A stretch of 64,000 bases of DNA from Dasania sp. GY-MA-18 (lineage in GTDB: Bacteria > Pseudomonadota > Gammaproteobacteria > Pseudomonadales > Dasaniaceae): contig NZ_JANHAP010000001.1 in the NCBI RefSeq assembly GCF_024734385.1, positions 62,001-126,000 on the forward strand, read 5' to 3'. Made by a program: the position numbers and the translations under genes. This document shows, piece after piece, positions 25,639 through 34,588 of the stretch. The stretch's first letter is position 1; every line of letters starts with the position of its first letter. The notes beneath the pieces are model-generated. The model was not told the DNA's origin, did no database searches, and worked only from the letters and a program-made list of their open reading frames with translations.

Positions 25639-26784
25639 TTATTGATCAATAATGCGTTTTTCAGTGCTAATAGCCATCAGTAAACCAAAGCCCACCATCA
25701 GACTCACTATGGAAGTACCGCCCTGGCTCACCAAGGGCAAAGGCACCCCCACTACCGGCAACAAACCCGATACCATACCCATATTGACAAACACATAAAC
25801 AAAAAAAGTCAGGGTAATACTGCCCGCCAATAAACGGCCAAAACAGTGCTGGGCTTTATAGCCTATCCACAGCCCCCTACCAATAATCAGCAAATACAAA
25901 GCCATTAATACCAGCACACCTTTTAGACCTAACTCTTCGGCCAATACGGCAATAATAAAATCGGTGTGACTTTCGGGTAAAAAGTCTAATTGTGACTGGG
26001 TGCCATTCAGCCAACCCTTGCCCTCAAAGCCGCCAGAACCTATGGCGGTTTTAGACTGAATAATATTCCAGCCAGCCCCCAGCTTATCGCTTTCGGGATT
26101 GAGCATGGTCAGTATGCGCTGCTTTTGATAACCGTGTAACACATAGTGCCACATGGGGTAAGCGGCCATTAAAACCAAGCCCAGAGCGCTGGCAATATAC
26201 GACCAAGGTATACCCGCTAAAAACAGCACAAATAAACCCGAGGCGGCAATTAATATAGAAGTACCTAAGTCGGGCTGTTTAGCAATCAATAAAGTGGGGA
26301 CAAAAACAATCACTAAGCTGACAATAACATGGCGAAAACTCGGCGGTAATACCCGCTTAGAAAAATACCAGGCCACCGCCATAGGCAGTACCACCTTCAT
26401 TAACTCTGAGGGTTGAAAGCGAAAGCCCCCCAAACTTAACCAGCGTTGCGCACCTTTAGCACCCACACCAATAAAGGGCACTAAAATCAGTAATATCACA
26501 CAAGCCACATAGGCGGGCGGCGCTAAGCGTTTAATACGCTCCACATCAAACTGGGCAATAAAAAACATCACCGCATAGGCCAAGAGAAAAAAGCGGCTCT
26601 GTTTATAAATAACCGAAATATCCTGACCGCTGGCACTGTATAAAACAAACAAGCCGCCGCCGGTAAGCAGCATCAGTAAAAACAGCAGCGGTAAATCTAT
26701 ATGTAAACGCTGCCAAATACTGTTGCGGCGTGCCAGCTGCGAGCCGGTATTGGGCATTTGCCGCACGAAGTCACTATGACTCAT
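25639..26784 (-). CDS. rodA: rod shape-determining glycosyltransferase RodA
   Basis: A 381-aa SEDS polymerase with about 10 membrane helices. Motifs visible: GSGGFEGKGWLNGTQSQLDFLPESHTDFI, in which the family's loop residues lie, KQPDLGTS, and the terminal LPLVSQGGTSI. It polymerises lipid II in the elongasome with PBP2. Start set at the ATG 26784, which has GAGGTGG 5-6 nt upstream and overlaps mrdA by 11 nt; a TTG 21 nt further upstream has no such site. Confidence 0.94.
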   Translation of the reverse strand: MSHSDFVRQMPNTGSQLARRNSIWQRLHIDLPLLFLLMLLTGGGLFVLYSASGQDISVIYKQSRFFLLAYAVMFFIAQFDVERIKRLAPPAYVACVILLILVPFIGVGAKGAQRWLSLGGFRFQPSELMKVVLPMAVAWYFSKRVLPPSFRHVIVSLVIVFVPTLLIAKQPDLGTSILIAASGLFVLFLAGIPWSYIASALGLVLMAAYPMWHYVLHGYQKQRILTMLNPESDKLGAGWNIIQSKTAIGSGGFEGKGWLNGTQSQLDFLPESHTDFIIAVLAEELGLKGVLVLMALYLLIIGRGLWIGYKAQHCFGRLLAGSITLTFFVYVFVNMGMVSGLLPVVGVPLPLVSQGGTSIVSLMVGFGLLMAISTEKRIIDQ

Positions 26785-28678
26785 TTGCCACCTCTGTAGC
26801 CGCAACGTTAAACACTGGGCTGCTGGATTCTTTATTCAACATATCTTGATCGATTAACCAAGCATCAAATACTTTTCTTACCACCGCGGCAGCTCTGCTA
26901 CTTTTTTCACCATTTTCTATGATCACAGCCACGACTATTTTGGGTTTATCGACAGGCGCAAAGCCTACAAATAAGGCGTGGTCGCGCTGCCGTTTTAAAA
27001 TTTGCTCGGCATCATACTCCGCCCCCTGGGCTATACCTATTACCTGTGAGGTACCGGTTTTTCCCGCCATACTAAAACGGGCGCCGCGGCGTATGCTGTG
27101 TGCCGAACCACGTCGACTATCAATAACCTGCGCCATGGCCTGTATTACCGACTGCCAGTGTTGGGCCTGCACCTCTATATAAGGTTTGGCCACAGGAGGC
27201 AAAGCCTGCTCTGCTTGCTGACGCAATAAACGCGGCACAAAGTTATCGCCACGGTTGGCCACCGCTGAAAAAGCCGAAGCCAATTGCAGGGGGGTTACCA
27301 GCATATAACCCTGACCTATACCTACGTTTAAAGTTTCACCGGGGAACCAAGGCAGGCGTTTCATTTGTCGCTTCCAGGTTCTGGACGGTAATAAACCATC
27401 GCGTTCGTTAGTGTTGTCTATCTCTACTTTGCTACCCAGGCCAAAAGGTTGGGCAAAATCATGCATGCGATCTATGCCCAGCTGGTAGGCCAAGTCCCAA
27501 AAATAAGTATCACAGGATTCTGCGATGGCCTGTTCTAATTGCACATGTTCACCATGACCACGGCGACGGGTTTTCCAGGTCCAGTCGCGGTATAGGCGAT
27601 CATCATTAGGCAGCTGATACCAGCCGGGGTCGCGCACTTTGGTCTGCGGCGTCACCACCTTGTGATGTAAACCCGCCAAACCGAAAATAGGCTTAACCGT
27701 AGAGCCCGGAGGATATTGGCCTTGTAGCGCTCGGTTAAATAGCGGCAGGTCTAAGGAGTCACGCAGCTGCGAGTAATCTTTGTTACTAATGCCGTTAACA
27801 AATAAATTGGGATCAAAACTAGGCGTACTGACCATGGCAATAACACCGCCATTACTGGGGTCTATAGCCACTACCGCACCGCGCTCGCCCGCTAAAGCAT
27901 CGTGCGCCACCTTTTGTACATGGGCGTCCAGGTGTAAATAAATATCGGCGCCGGGCTCTGGGTCTTGCCGCTCTAATACCCGCAGTACCCGGCCGCGAGC
28001 ATTGGTTTCTACGTTTTGATAACCCACTTTACCGTGTAGCAACTCTTCGTAGTATTTTTCTAGGCCTATTTTGCCTATGTACTGGCTGCCACTGTAGTTA
28101 ACCTCATCGATCACCGCCTGTTCGCGCTCACTGATACGCCCCACATAACCCAGCACATGAGCAAAATATTCGCCTTGAGGGTAGTAGCGGCTTAGCCGCG
28201 CATCCACATCTACCCCGGGCAGCCTATAGCGATTTACCGCTATGGCGGCAATTTCCTGCTCGCTGAGCTGTGTTTTTAAGGTAATCGCCTGATAGGCGCG
28301 ACGGCGGCTGAGTAGCTGCTTAAACTTTTCTATATGCTCGTCGTTGAGCTCTACAATGGTTTGCAACGTGGCCAGGGTTTGTTCTAAATCCCCCACCTGC
28401 TCTTTAACCACGGTGAGTTCGTAGCTGGGAATATTTTCGGCTAGCAATACGCCATTGCGATCATAGATTAGGCCGCGCTTAGGGGGGATGGCCTGCAGCT
28501 GTACGCGGTTGCGGTCGGACTGGGTGCGATAAATATCGTGATCCAATACCTGCAGTGAAAAATAACGCCACACCAGCAATAGCAATAGCGCGCTCACACC
28601 TAATAGCACCACCACTAACCTGGCGGCATAGAGTCGCTTTTCGGTGTAAGGGTCTTTAATGCTAACGCGTGGTGACAT
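26774..28678 (-). CDS. mrdA: penicillin-binding protein 2 (peptidoglycan transpeptidase)
   Basis: A 634-aa class B PBP. One N-terminal membrane helix (LVVVLLGVSALLLLLVWRYF) is followed by the PBP dimerisation domain (about 60-230) and the transpeptidase domain with the nucleophile in GSTVKP near residue 326, an SCD motif, and KTGTSQV near 540. It crosslinks wall in the elongasome with RodA, encoded immediately downstream with an 11-nt overlap. Confidence 0.95.
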   Translation of the reverse strand: MSPRVSIKDPYTEKRLYAARLVVVLLGVSALLLLLVWRYFSLQVLDHDIYRTQSDRNRVQLQAIPPKRGLIYDRNGVLLAENIPSYELTVVKEQVGDLEQTLATLQTIVELNDEHIEKFKQLLSRRRAYQAITLKTQLSEQEIAAIAVNRYRLPGVDVDARLSRYYPQGEYFAHVLGYVGRISEREQAVIDEVNYSGSQYIGKIGLEKYYEELLHGKVGYQNVETNARGRVLRVLERQDPEPGADIYLHLDAHVQKVAHDALAGERGAVVAIDPSNGGVIAMVSTPSFDPNLFVNGISNKDYSQLRDSLDLPLFNRALQGQYPPGSTVKPIFGLAGLHHKVVTPQTKVRDPGWYQLPNDDRLYRDWTWKTRRRGHGEHVQLEQAIAESCDTYFWDLAYQLGIDRMHDFAQPFGLGSKVEIDNTNERDGLLPSRTWKRQMKRLPWFPGETLNVGIGQGYMLVTPLQLASAFSAVANRGDNFVPRLLRQQAEQALPPVAKPYIEVQAQHWQSVIQAMAQVIDSRRGSAHSIRRGARFSMAGKTGTSQVIGIAQGAEYDAEQILKRQRDHALFVGFAPVDKPKIVVAVIIENGEKSSRAAAVVRKVFDAWLIDQDMLNKESSSPVFNVAATEVANES

Positions 28679-28728
28679 GCACTACAGCCAAGGTTGTTAT
28701 TGTTATGTTCATGAACGAATTAAAACAA

Positions 28729-29196
28729 TTAGCGATGATAGGGGTGATTACAATTGATCGTCCAAGCCCTATAAAGTTGCTCAGCTAATAATATACGCAC
28801 CAAAGGGTGAGGCATAGTTAAGGCCGATAAAGACCATTTTTTTTGTGCCAAGGCCAAACATTCCGGTGCCAAGCCATCGGGGCCGCCTATCAATAAACTA
28901 ATATTATTGCCGCTAAGCTGCCATTCGCTTAGCTCTACGGCCAGTTTTTCGGTACTCCAGGGCTTGCCTAAAACATCCAGCGCCACCACGGTATCGCCTT
29001 TGCCTATAGCCGCCAGCATTTGCTGGCCTTCGCTTTGTATGGCGCGCTGTATATCGGCGCCCTTACCGCGCTTGCCCAGGGGCAGCTCTTTAAACTCTAA
29101 TTTAAGCTCAGGCGGCAGGCGCTTTTGGTACTCATGCACGCCCTGCTCTACCCAGCCGGGCATTTTAGTGCCCACGGCGATTACCCGTAAGCGCAT
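28729..29196 (-). CDS. rlmH: 23S rRNA pseudouridine-1915 N3-methyltransferase
   Basis: A 155-aa SPOUT methyltransferase. It begins [19 protein letters not shown] and has the SAM-binding knot [11 protein letters not shown] and the terminal [18 protein letters not shown]...HPYHR, diagnostic for RlmH. It methylates the 70S ribosome at pseudouridine 1915. The ATG overlaps the rsfS stop (TAATG), so they are translationally coupled. Confidence 0.96.
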   Translation of the reverse strand: MRLRVIAVGTKMPGWVEQGVHEYQKRLPPELKLEFKELPLGKRGKGADIQRAIQSEGQQMLAAIGKGDTVVALDVLGKPWSTEKLAVELSEWQLSGNNISLLIGGPDGLAPECLALAQKKWSLSALTMPHPLVRILLAEQLYRAWTINCNHPYHR

Positions 29197-29528
29197 TAGG
29201 CGGGCACAGACCAGAGTTTTTCCAACTCATAAAAGTTGCGCGCTTCTTCTAACATCACGTGTACAACCACGTCGCCAAAATCTACCAGCACCCACTCGGA
29301 GCCGCTATCGCCCTCTACACTCAAGGCTTGCAGGCCTTGTTTTTTTAACTCGGTGTAAACATTGTCGGCTAGGGATTTAACATGGCGATTAGAACTGCCG
29401 GTGCACACCAACATATAGTCGGTAACGCTGGTTAAGCCTTTTACGTCTAGGGTGACGATGTCTTTACCCTTGAGGTCGTCCAAGGCTTCAAAAGCGGCGT
29501 CTTTAAGGGTTTCGGCGGTAAACTTCAT
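29196..29528 (-). CDS. rsfS: ribosomal silencing factor RsfS
   Basis: A 110-aa protein of the RsfS/Iojap family: [11 protein letters not shown]-like start, [22 protein letters not shown] and [14 protein letters not shown]. It binds uL14 and blocks subunit joining under starvation. Situated between nadD and rlmH as in most gammaproteobacteria. Confidence 0.96.
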   Translation of the reverse strand: MKFTAETLKDAAFEALDDLKGKDIVTLDVKGLTSVTDYMLVCTGSSNRHVKSLADNVYTELKKQGLQALSVEGDSGSEWVLVDFGDVVVHVMLEEARNFYELEKLWSVPA

Positions 29529-29572
29529 GGTTTTTCATTTCCTGTGCTAAGGCTAAGCAGTGTGGCTAATGC

Positions 29573-30244
29573 TCACTCGCTGCGGTACAGCTGATGCTGC
29601 TCTATGTAATTTAATACCGGCTCAGGCAGGGCCTGGCTGGGTCGTTTACCCTCCCTAAATGCCTGCCGTATCGCGGTGGCAGAAATCGGGTATGGGGTCA
29701 GTGTTTGTAATAATAGCTGCCCTGCGGGCTGTTGTAGCAAGACGGCCACCGTCTCAACTTGATGTGCGGCGAGTAGCTCTGCCACTGGCCCCTGAGTCGG
29801 TAGTGTAGCCTCTGGCCTGGCCATCACTATGATATGGGCGTAATCCAACAGCTCCTGCCAGCGATGCCAAGTGTCTAAATGACAAAAAGCATCTACCCCC
29901 ATGACCCAACACAATACGGCATGCTCGCCATATTCGCGGCGTAGTTCGATTAGGGTATCGATGGTATAGGACAACTGATCGCGTTGCAGTTCACGACCAT
30001 CCACGCTCAAGCCAGGCTTACCCGCTATAGCCAGCTCTACCATGGCTAGGCGCTGTTGGCTGCTAACCCCGGGGGTAGCACGGTGTGGTGGCCTATGGCA
30101 GGGGATAAACCTAAACTCATCGGCCGCCAATACAGCTTTTAGCTCCTGCGCTGAAAGCAAGTGGCCATTGTGTATGGGGTCGAAGGTGCCGCCCAATAAC
30201 GCGATTACCGGCGGCTTAGTCAAAACGTTGGACTCGCAGGGCAT
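29573..30244 (-). CDS. nadD: nicotinate-nucleotide adenylyltransferase
   Basis: A 223-aa nucleotidyltransferase of NAD synthesis. The ATP-binding motif GGTFDPIHNGH lies at residues 18-28 and the C-terminal ISATAIR motif near 196. WVMGVDAFCHLDTWHRW is also typical. The ATG overlaps the proA stop (TAATG), so the first 12 residues before the conserved core are probably real although longer than average. Confidence 0.94.
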   Translation of the reverse strand: MPCESNVLTKPPVIALLGGTFDPIHNGHLLSAQELKAVLAADEFRFIPCHRPPHRATPGVSSQQRLAMVELAIAGKPGLSVDGRELQRDQLSYTIDTLIELRREYGEHAVLCWVMGVDAFCHLDTWHRWQELLDYAHIIVMARPEATLPTQGPVAELLAAHQVETVAVLLQQPAGQLLLQTLTPYPISATAIRQAFREGKRPSQALPEPVLNYIEQHQLYRSE

Positions 30245-31500
30245 TATTGACGTATATGGCCATCACCAAAAACTACGTATTTTTGTGAGGTGAGGCCTTC
30301 TAAGCCCACCGGCCCACGAGCGTGAATTTTGTCGGTGGAGATACCTATCTCCGCCCCTAGGCCGTACTCAAAACCGTCGGCAAAACGCGTGGAGGCATTA
30401 ATCATCACCGAGCTGGAGTCTACCTCGCGCATAAAGCGACGGCCCTTGCTGTAATTTTCGGTGACTATAGAGTCGGTGTGCTGGGAGCTGTAGCGGTTGA
30501 TATGCGCTATGGCCTCATCAAGATCGGCCACTATTTTTATCGCCAAAATAGGGGCTAGATATTCTGTGCGCCAGTCCTCTTCGCTGGCAGCCAAGGCCTG
30601 GGGCAGTATTGCTAGGGTTTGTTCACAGCCACGCAACTCCACCTCTTTTTGCTGATAACCCTGAGCGAGCAGCGGCAGTATTTCTTCAGCCACAGCGCTG
30701 TGTACCAATAAGGTTTCCATGGTGTTACAGGTGCCGTAGCGGTGCGTTTTAGAGTTCATGGCGATGTTATAGGCCTTATCTAAATCGGCCTGCTCATCGA
30801 TATACACATGGCAAATACCATCTAAGTGCTTAATAACAGTCACTTTGGCATCGCGGGATATACGCTCGATTAAGCCTTTGCCACCACGGGGTACCACCAC
30901 GTCTACAAATTCGGTCATGGTGATTAGCTCGCCTACGGCGGCTCTATCGGTGGTAGTGATGACTTGCACTGCGGTTTCCGGTAGGCCGGCTGCGGCTAAG
31001 CCCTGCTTAATGCAAGCAGCTATAGCTTGGTTAGAGGCTATGGCCTCAGAGCCACCGCGCAAAATGGTGGCATTGCCCGATTTAATGCATAGGCTGGCTG
31101 CCTCTACAGTCACATTGGGGCGCGACTCATAAATAATGCCTATCACACCTAAAGGCACGCGCATTTTACCCACTTGTATGCCTGAGGGGCGGAAGCTCAC
31201 GTCTGTCATTTCACCCACTGGGTCTGCCAGGGTGGCCACTTGTTGCAAGCCCTCTATCATGGCGTCTATGCGCTCGGGGGTCAGTTCTAATCTATCCAAT
31301 AAGGCGGCATCTAGCTGATTGCTGCGGCCGTTCTCCATATCAATGGCATTAGCGGCTAATAGGCTATCGCGGGCACTGGCCAGTGCTTTAGCGGTAGCCA
31401 GCAGAGCGCGATTTTTTGCCCCGGTATCGGCTGCGGCCATAGCGCGCGAGGCTGCCCGCGCTTGCTGACCCAACTCAGCCATATATGACTTTACGTCCAT
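30244..31500 (-). CDS. proA: gamma-glutamyl phosphate reductase
   Basis: A 418-aa ALDH-fold enzyme reducing gamma-glutamyl phosphate to the semialdehyde, the second step of proline synthesis. The catalytic Cys is near residue 256 in [11 protein letters not shown]. Other signatures: [25 protein letters not shown] and [35 protein letters not shown]. proB is not in the window. It heads a run proA-nadD-rsfS-rlmH with overlapping or close junctions. Confidence 0.96.
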   Translation of the reverse strand: MDVKSYMAELGQQARAASRAMAAADTGAKNRALLATAKALASARDSLLAANAIDMENGRSNQLDAALLDRLELTPERIDAMIEGLQQVATLADPVGEMTDVSFRPSGIQVGKMRVPLGVIGIIYESRPNVTVEAASLCIKSGNATILRGGSEAIASNQAIAACIKQGLAAAGLPETAVQVITTTDRAAVGELITMTEFVDVVVPRGGKGLIERISRDAKVTVIKHLDGICHVYIDEQADLDKAYNIAMNSKTHRYGTCNTMETLLVHSAVAEEILPLLAQGYQQKEVELRGCEQTLAILPQALAASEEDWRTEYLAPILAIKIVADLDEAIAHINRYSSQHTDSIVTENYSKGRRFMREVDSSSVMINASTRFADGFEYGLGAEIGISTDKIHARGPVGLEGLTSQKYVVFGDGHIRQ

Positions 31501-31658
31501 TCTTTACTCAACCTGTGTTTTTTACTGCGGTGTTATTCGATTATCAACTTGCGATTAGATATGCGGCCCAAAAGCCCCACTCAAAGATGGGCGCCATTAT
31601 ACCTGATGAGCCAAAGGAAATAATCACTATCTTGCAATGAACGGCACAGCTTGTGCGT

Positions 31659-32246
31659 TCATTCCATGGCAGCTAATAAATCCATCAGGCCTTCTATGCG
31701 GGTAAGGGAGTCAGAAGTTAGCAGCGAGTACTTCACCGACTCGTCTATGGGCAATAGCTGAGCTAAAACGCAGCTCAAGCTATCGACGTCGTTGAGGTCA
31801 CTATCTATCTCTAGGCTGGCGATATGGGGGTGTTCGACTAATTGCGCCAGTAGGTTTTTTAATTCGGCGCTATATTGAGGGATGGGGATGCTGGGCTCGG
31901 GCTCTATCCACTCCACCTCGGCCTGCCACAACTCATTAACCCGCTGCTCGGCATGCTGTATGCGAAATTTTTTTTCGCCCTCTATTACCACCACTAGCAG
32001 GCCGTTCTCCAAGGAGTGCCAATCCACTATGCTGGCATAGGTACCCACATCGGCCAGTTTAGTACCCTGCGGTTGGCTGGCCACGCTGACCTCTGAGCCC
32101 TGCCGCAACCAGGCCACACCAAAACCAGTATTGGTTTTGAGGCAATCCTTTACCAAATCCAAATAACGAGGTTCGAATATCTGTAAGGGCATACGCCCCT
32201 TGGGAAATAACACCGCTTTTAACGGGAATAATGGAATAGTCTCCAT
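31659..32246 (-). CDS. LON peptidase N-terminal-domain protein
   Basis: A 195-aa stand-alone LON substrate-binding (N-terminal) domain: IPLFPLKAVLFPKGRMPLQIFEPRYLDLV is the family hallmark. No AAA or protease domain is present, and the gene ends normally, so it is not a truncated lon. Such proteins are common in proteobacteria with unknown role. It starts 21 nt after the cysteine-cluster gene upstream. Confidence 0.9.
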   Translation of the reverse strand: METIPLFPLKAVLFPKGRMPLQIFEPRYLDLVKDCLKTNTGFGVAWLRQGSEVSVASQPQGTKLADVGTYASIVDWHSLENGLLVVVIEGEKKFRIQHAEQRVNELWQAEVEWIEPEPSIPIPQYSAELKNLLAQLVEHPHIASLEIDSDLNDVDSLSCVLAQLLPIDESVKYSLLTSDSLTRIEGLMDLLAAME

Positions 32247-32267
32247 AAACTGCCCCGGCTGCTGAAT

Positions 32268-32522
32268 TTAAGACTGGGTTGCTAGCTCTAACACTGTTAT
32301 TAAGTGTAATGCCTGATCGCGGTTATCACCACATACCTCAATATCAGCTTGAAACTGAGCACACAGGGCTGGCCGCTGAGGCAAGCCAAATAATTTGCAG
32401 AGATTGTCATCGTCTAACTGTACACAACGCACACCAGAGGGTTTGCCCTGGGGCATGCCAGGTATAGCGCTATTTATAGAGGGGGCAATGCAGCATGCAC
32501 CGCAGCCTAAGCGGCAGTTCAT
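32268..32522 (-). CDS. YkgJ-type cysteine-cluster protein
   Basis: An 84-aa protein with Cys at positions 3, 7, 10, 11 and then VRC, LC, LC and VC, the CxxxCxxCC pattern of the YkgJ/CxxCxxCC family, thought to bind a metal or Fe-S cluster. MPQGKPSGVRCVQLDDDNLCKLFG is typical of the short gammaproteobacterial members. It is followed 21 nt later by the LON-domain gene. Confidence 0.85.
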   Translation of the reverse strand: MNCRLGCGACCIAPSINSAIPGMPQGKPSGVRCVQLDDDNLCKLFGLPQRPALCAQFQADIEVCGDNRDQALHLITVLELATQS

Positions 32523-32595
32523 TGGAAGAGTTTCATTTGGATTGCTTCACTTGCATGGGTTCACTTGGGTTGACCGCCGCGCGCTGTTATTGGCC

Positions 32596-32635
32596 AGGCC
32601 AGCCGAGAGTGATTATAACTCTATATTGCTGGCCT
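32596..32635. other. Two-step stem-loop in the divergent intergenic region
   Basis: AGGCCAGC (32596-32603) pairs with GCTGGCCT (32628-32635), and inside it AGAGT (32606-32610) pairs with ACTCT (32618-32622). No T-run follows. It lies in the 322-bp gap 32523-32844 between the divergent YkgJ-type and MscS genes, which otherwise shows no gene or recognisable site to me. Confidence 0.4.
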
Positions 32636-32844
32636 AGGTTAAACGTATTTAGCAAGCATAAGTCTATGCCGTATCTAGCGTTGTTCAGTGCTGCTCTGTG
32701 ATTACGTTAATGGCCACCTTGCTTCAGGTGCTCGCAAGCCCTACACATTTCCCTAGCTGTACTAATATAAAACACGAGCAAGATCATTTTTAAGCAGCAA
32801 GATATCAACACCGCATAATACAACCACTCAGCTAGAGGCTTGCT

Positions 32845-33750
32845 ATGGCAGAATCCAAACCGGTTTTCGATTGGCAGAATACGCTAACTGAAACCTATCA
32901 TGAGTTCGCCCGTCAAACGATAGAACATATCCCCCAGTTACTAGGCGCTCTGGCTTTACTGCTTATTGGCTGGGTCATGGCGTGGCTGCTGCGTTTAGTC
33001 GCTCGCAAGTTAATTCGGGGGCTGGATGTACTGTTATTGCGAACCGCTCAAAAACGGGGACTAGCGCAATCATCCAACCGCTCCTACGCCCACTGGGTGG
33101 GCAACATAGTATTCTGGAGTGTATTGCTGTTTTTTATAGCTGCCAGCGCCAATATGATGGACTGGAAAATTATCGCCAGTGCCAGCAACGCTTTATTAAT
33201 CTACCTCCCTAATGTACTCACTGGTTTGTTGATTATTTTGGCCGGCTTTGCTTTAAGTGGCATCGCACGCTCAGCCGTCGCCAGCGCCGCCGAGTCCACC
33301 GGTATCGCTCAAGCCGAACTGCTCGCACGTATAGCTCAGGTATCGGTAGTATTAACGGCGGTGATTATTGGTGCAGAGCAGTTAGGCATTAATGTTACCT
33401 TCCTCACCACCGCCCTGATTGTAATTACTGGTATATTTTTTGGCGGCGCAGCATTAGCTTTTGGCCTGGGTGCCAAGCACTTTGTGGCGAATGTGATTGG
33501 CGTACAAACCGCATGCAAACATTATCAACTAGGGCAACTGATTAAAATCGATGACATTGAGGGTTATTTATTAGAGATTACCTCCACCTTGGTAATTTTA
33601 GACACACCACAAGGCCGCGCTGCAATTCCCGCTAAGTTATTCCATGAAAAAATCAGCGAGATCATTACTGACACCGCTAGTAATGAAGCCGAGCCTCCAC
33701 TGACTGGCAATCGCTTTAGCAAAAAAGGGGGGCATGATGAGCCAGTATGA
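32845..33750 (+). CDS. MscS-like mechanosensitive channel (TM-helix type)
   Basis: A 301-aa membrane protein. After a short amphipathic start come helices at about residues 30-55, 85-110 and 115-140, then a repeat-like TM_helix region and the MscS pore/beta segment (GITGIFFGGAALAFGLGAKHFVANVIGVQ, then KIDDIEGYLLEI). It lacks a large C-terminal vestibule, as in small conductance-type or CmpX-like members. It overlaps the next gene by 17 nt, so the channel and two MgtE-like proteins are made together. Ion or osmotic regulation is likely; specificity is unknown. Confidence 0.85.
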   Translation: MAESKPVFDWQNTLTETYHEFARQTIEHIPQLLGALALLLIGWVMAWLLRLVARKLIRGLDVLLLRTAQKRGLAQSSNRSYAHWVGNIVFWSVLLFFIAASANMMDWKIIASASNALLIYLPNVLTGLLIILAGFALSGIARSAVASAAESTGIAQAELLARIAQVSVVLTAVIIGAEQLGINVTFLTTALIVITGIFFGGAALAFGLGAKHFVANVIGVQTACKHYQLGQLIKIDDIEGYLLEITSTLVILDTPQGRAAIPAKLFHEKISEIITDTASNEAEPPLTGNRFSKKGGHDEPV

Positions 33751-34588
33751 ATTGGATGTAGTGCTATCATTTATTCAGCAGCACCCCCAAGCCGCTGCAC
33801 GTGAGCTGGAGTTACAATCACAGGACATAACCGCCGAACTTATTAAGGCTCTGCCACTGCGCCAAGGTCGCGAGCTGATTAGCCATATGCTGCCGCCTTA
33901 TGCTGCTAGGCTATGTGCACATCTTTCGCTGGATATCACAGCTGGACTGCTTGCTGAATTTAGCAGCAATCAAGCGACGGCTATTTTAAGAAACATTCCC
34001 AAAACTAAGCGAGAACAAATTCTTATAGAGCTACCGGAAAAAACCGCCGTATTATGCCGTTTGCTGCTGAGCTATTCTGACGACTCTGTAGGTGCCTGGA
34101 TGAGCGCCGATATTGTCATGTTACCGCCCAACTGCCTGGCAGCTGAAGCGCTGCAACGATTTGCCAATACCAATGGAGCCACCCTGGGCGATGCACTACC
34201 GGTTGTAGACAGCAACAACTATTTAGTAGGCCTCGTTTCAATAAGAGACTTATTAAACGCCAATAAAGCATCCTCCATTTCTCACCTTTGCATAGATGCA
34301 CCCGCCCCCCTTTCTAGCCGCGCCAGTCTGGCGACGGCAGCCCACCATGAGGAGTGGCAACAATATGATGTTCTACCTGTGATTAACCGCAATAAAGAGT
34401 TAATCGGCTTATTAGCTCATGCCGATTTGCGCCGCAGCTTAGAACAATACGGTGAAATACCACGAGCCATTCCCCAAAATAATTTTCTGAGTAATATGGG
34501 GGAAGCCTATATAGGCTCACTGGTCGCACTATTAGCGCTGCTAGGCAACAAGTCCGATTCAGAATCCATGCTGGGAGAGCATCGATGA
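33734..34588 (+). CDS. MgtE-like cytosolic domain protein lacking the membrane part
   Basis: A 284-aa protein resembling only the cytosolic half of MgtE: an N-terminal superhelical MgtE_N-like domain (about residues 1-125) and a CBS pair (about 130-245; LVSIRDLLNA, LIGLLAHADLRRSLEQYG). The MgtE transmembrane domain is absent; only a short hydrophobic tail (YIGSLVALLALLG) remains. Start at ATG 33734 or the next codon ATG 33737. It overlaps mscS by 17 nt and mgtE by 4 nt (ATGA). It may be a regulatory partner of the adjacent MgtE; this is inference. Confidence 0.75.
   Translation: MMSQYELDVVLSFIQQHPQAAARELELQSQDITAELIKALPLRQGRELISHMLPPYAARLCAHLSLDITAGLLAEFSSNQATAILRNIPKTKREQILIELPEKTAVLCRLLLSYSDDSVGAWMSADIVMLPPNCLAAEALQRFANTNGATLGDALPVVDSNNYLVGLVSIRDLLNANKASSISHLCIDAPAPLSSRASLATAAHHEEWQQYDVLPVINRNKELIGLLAHADLRRSLEQYGEIPRAIPQNNFLSNMGEAYIGSLVALLALLGNKSDSESMLGEHR

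Noticed and set aside
31659-32246. Truncated lon protease
   Set aside because: The length and clean ends fit the known stand-alone LON-domain family, and no remnant of the AAA or protease part is nearby.
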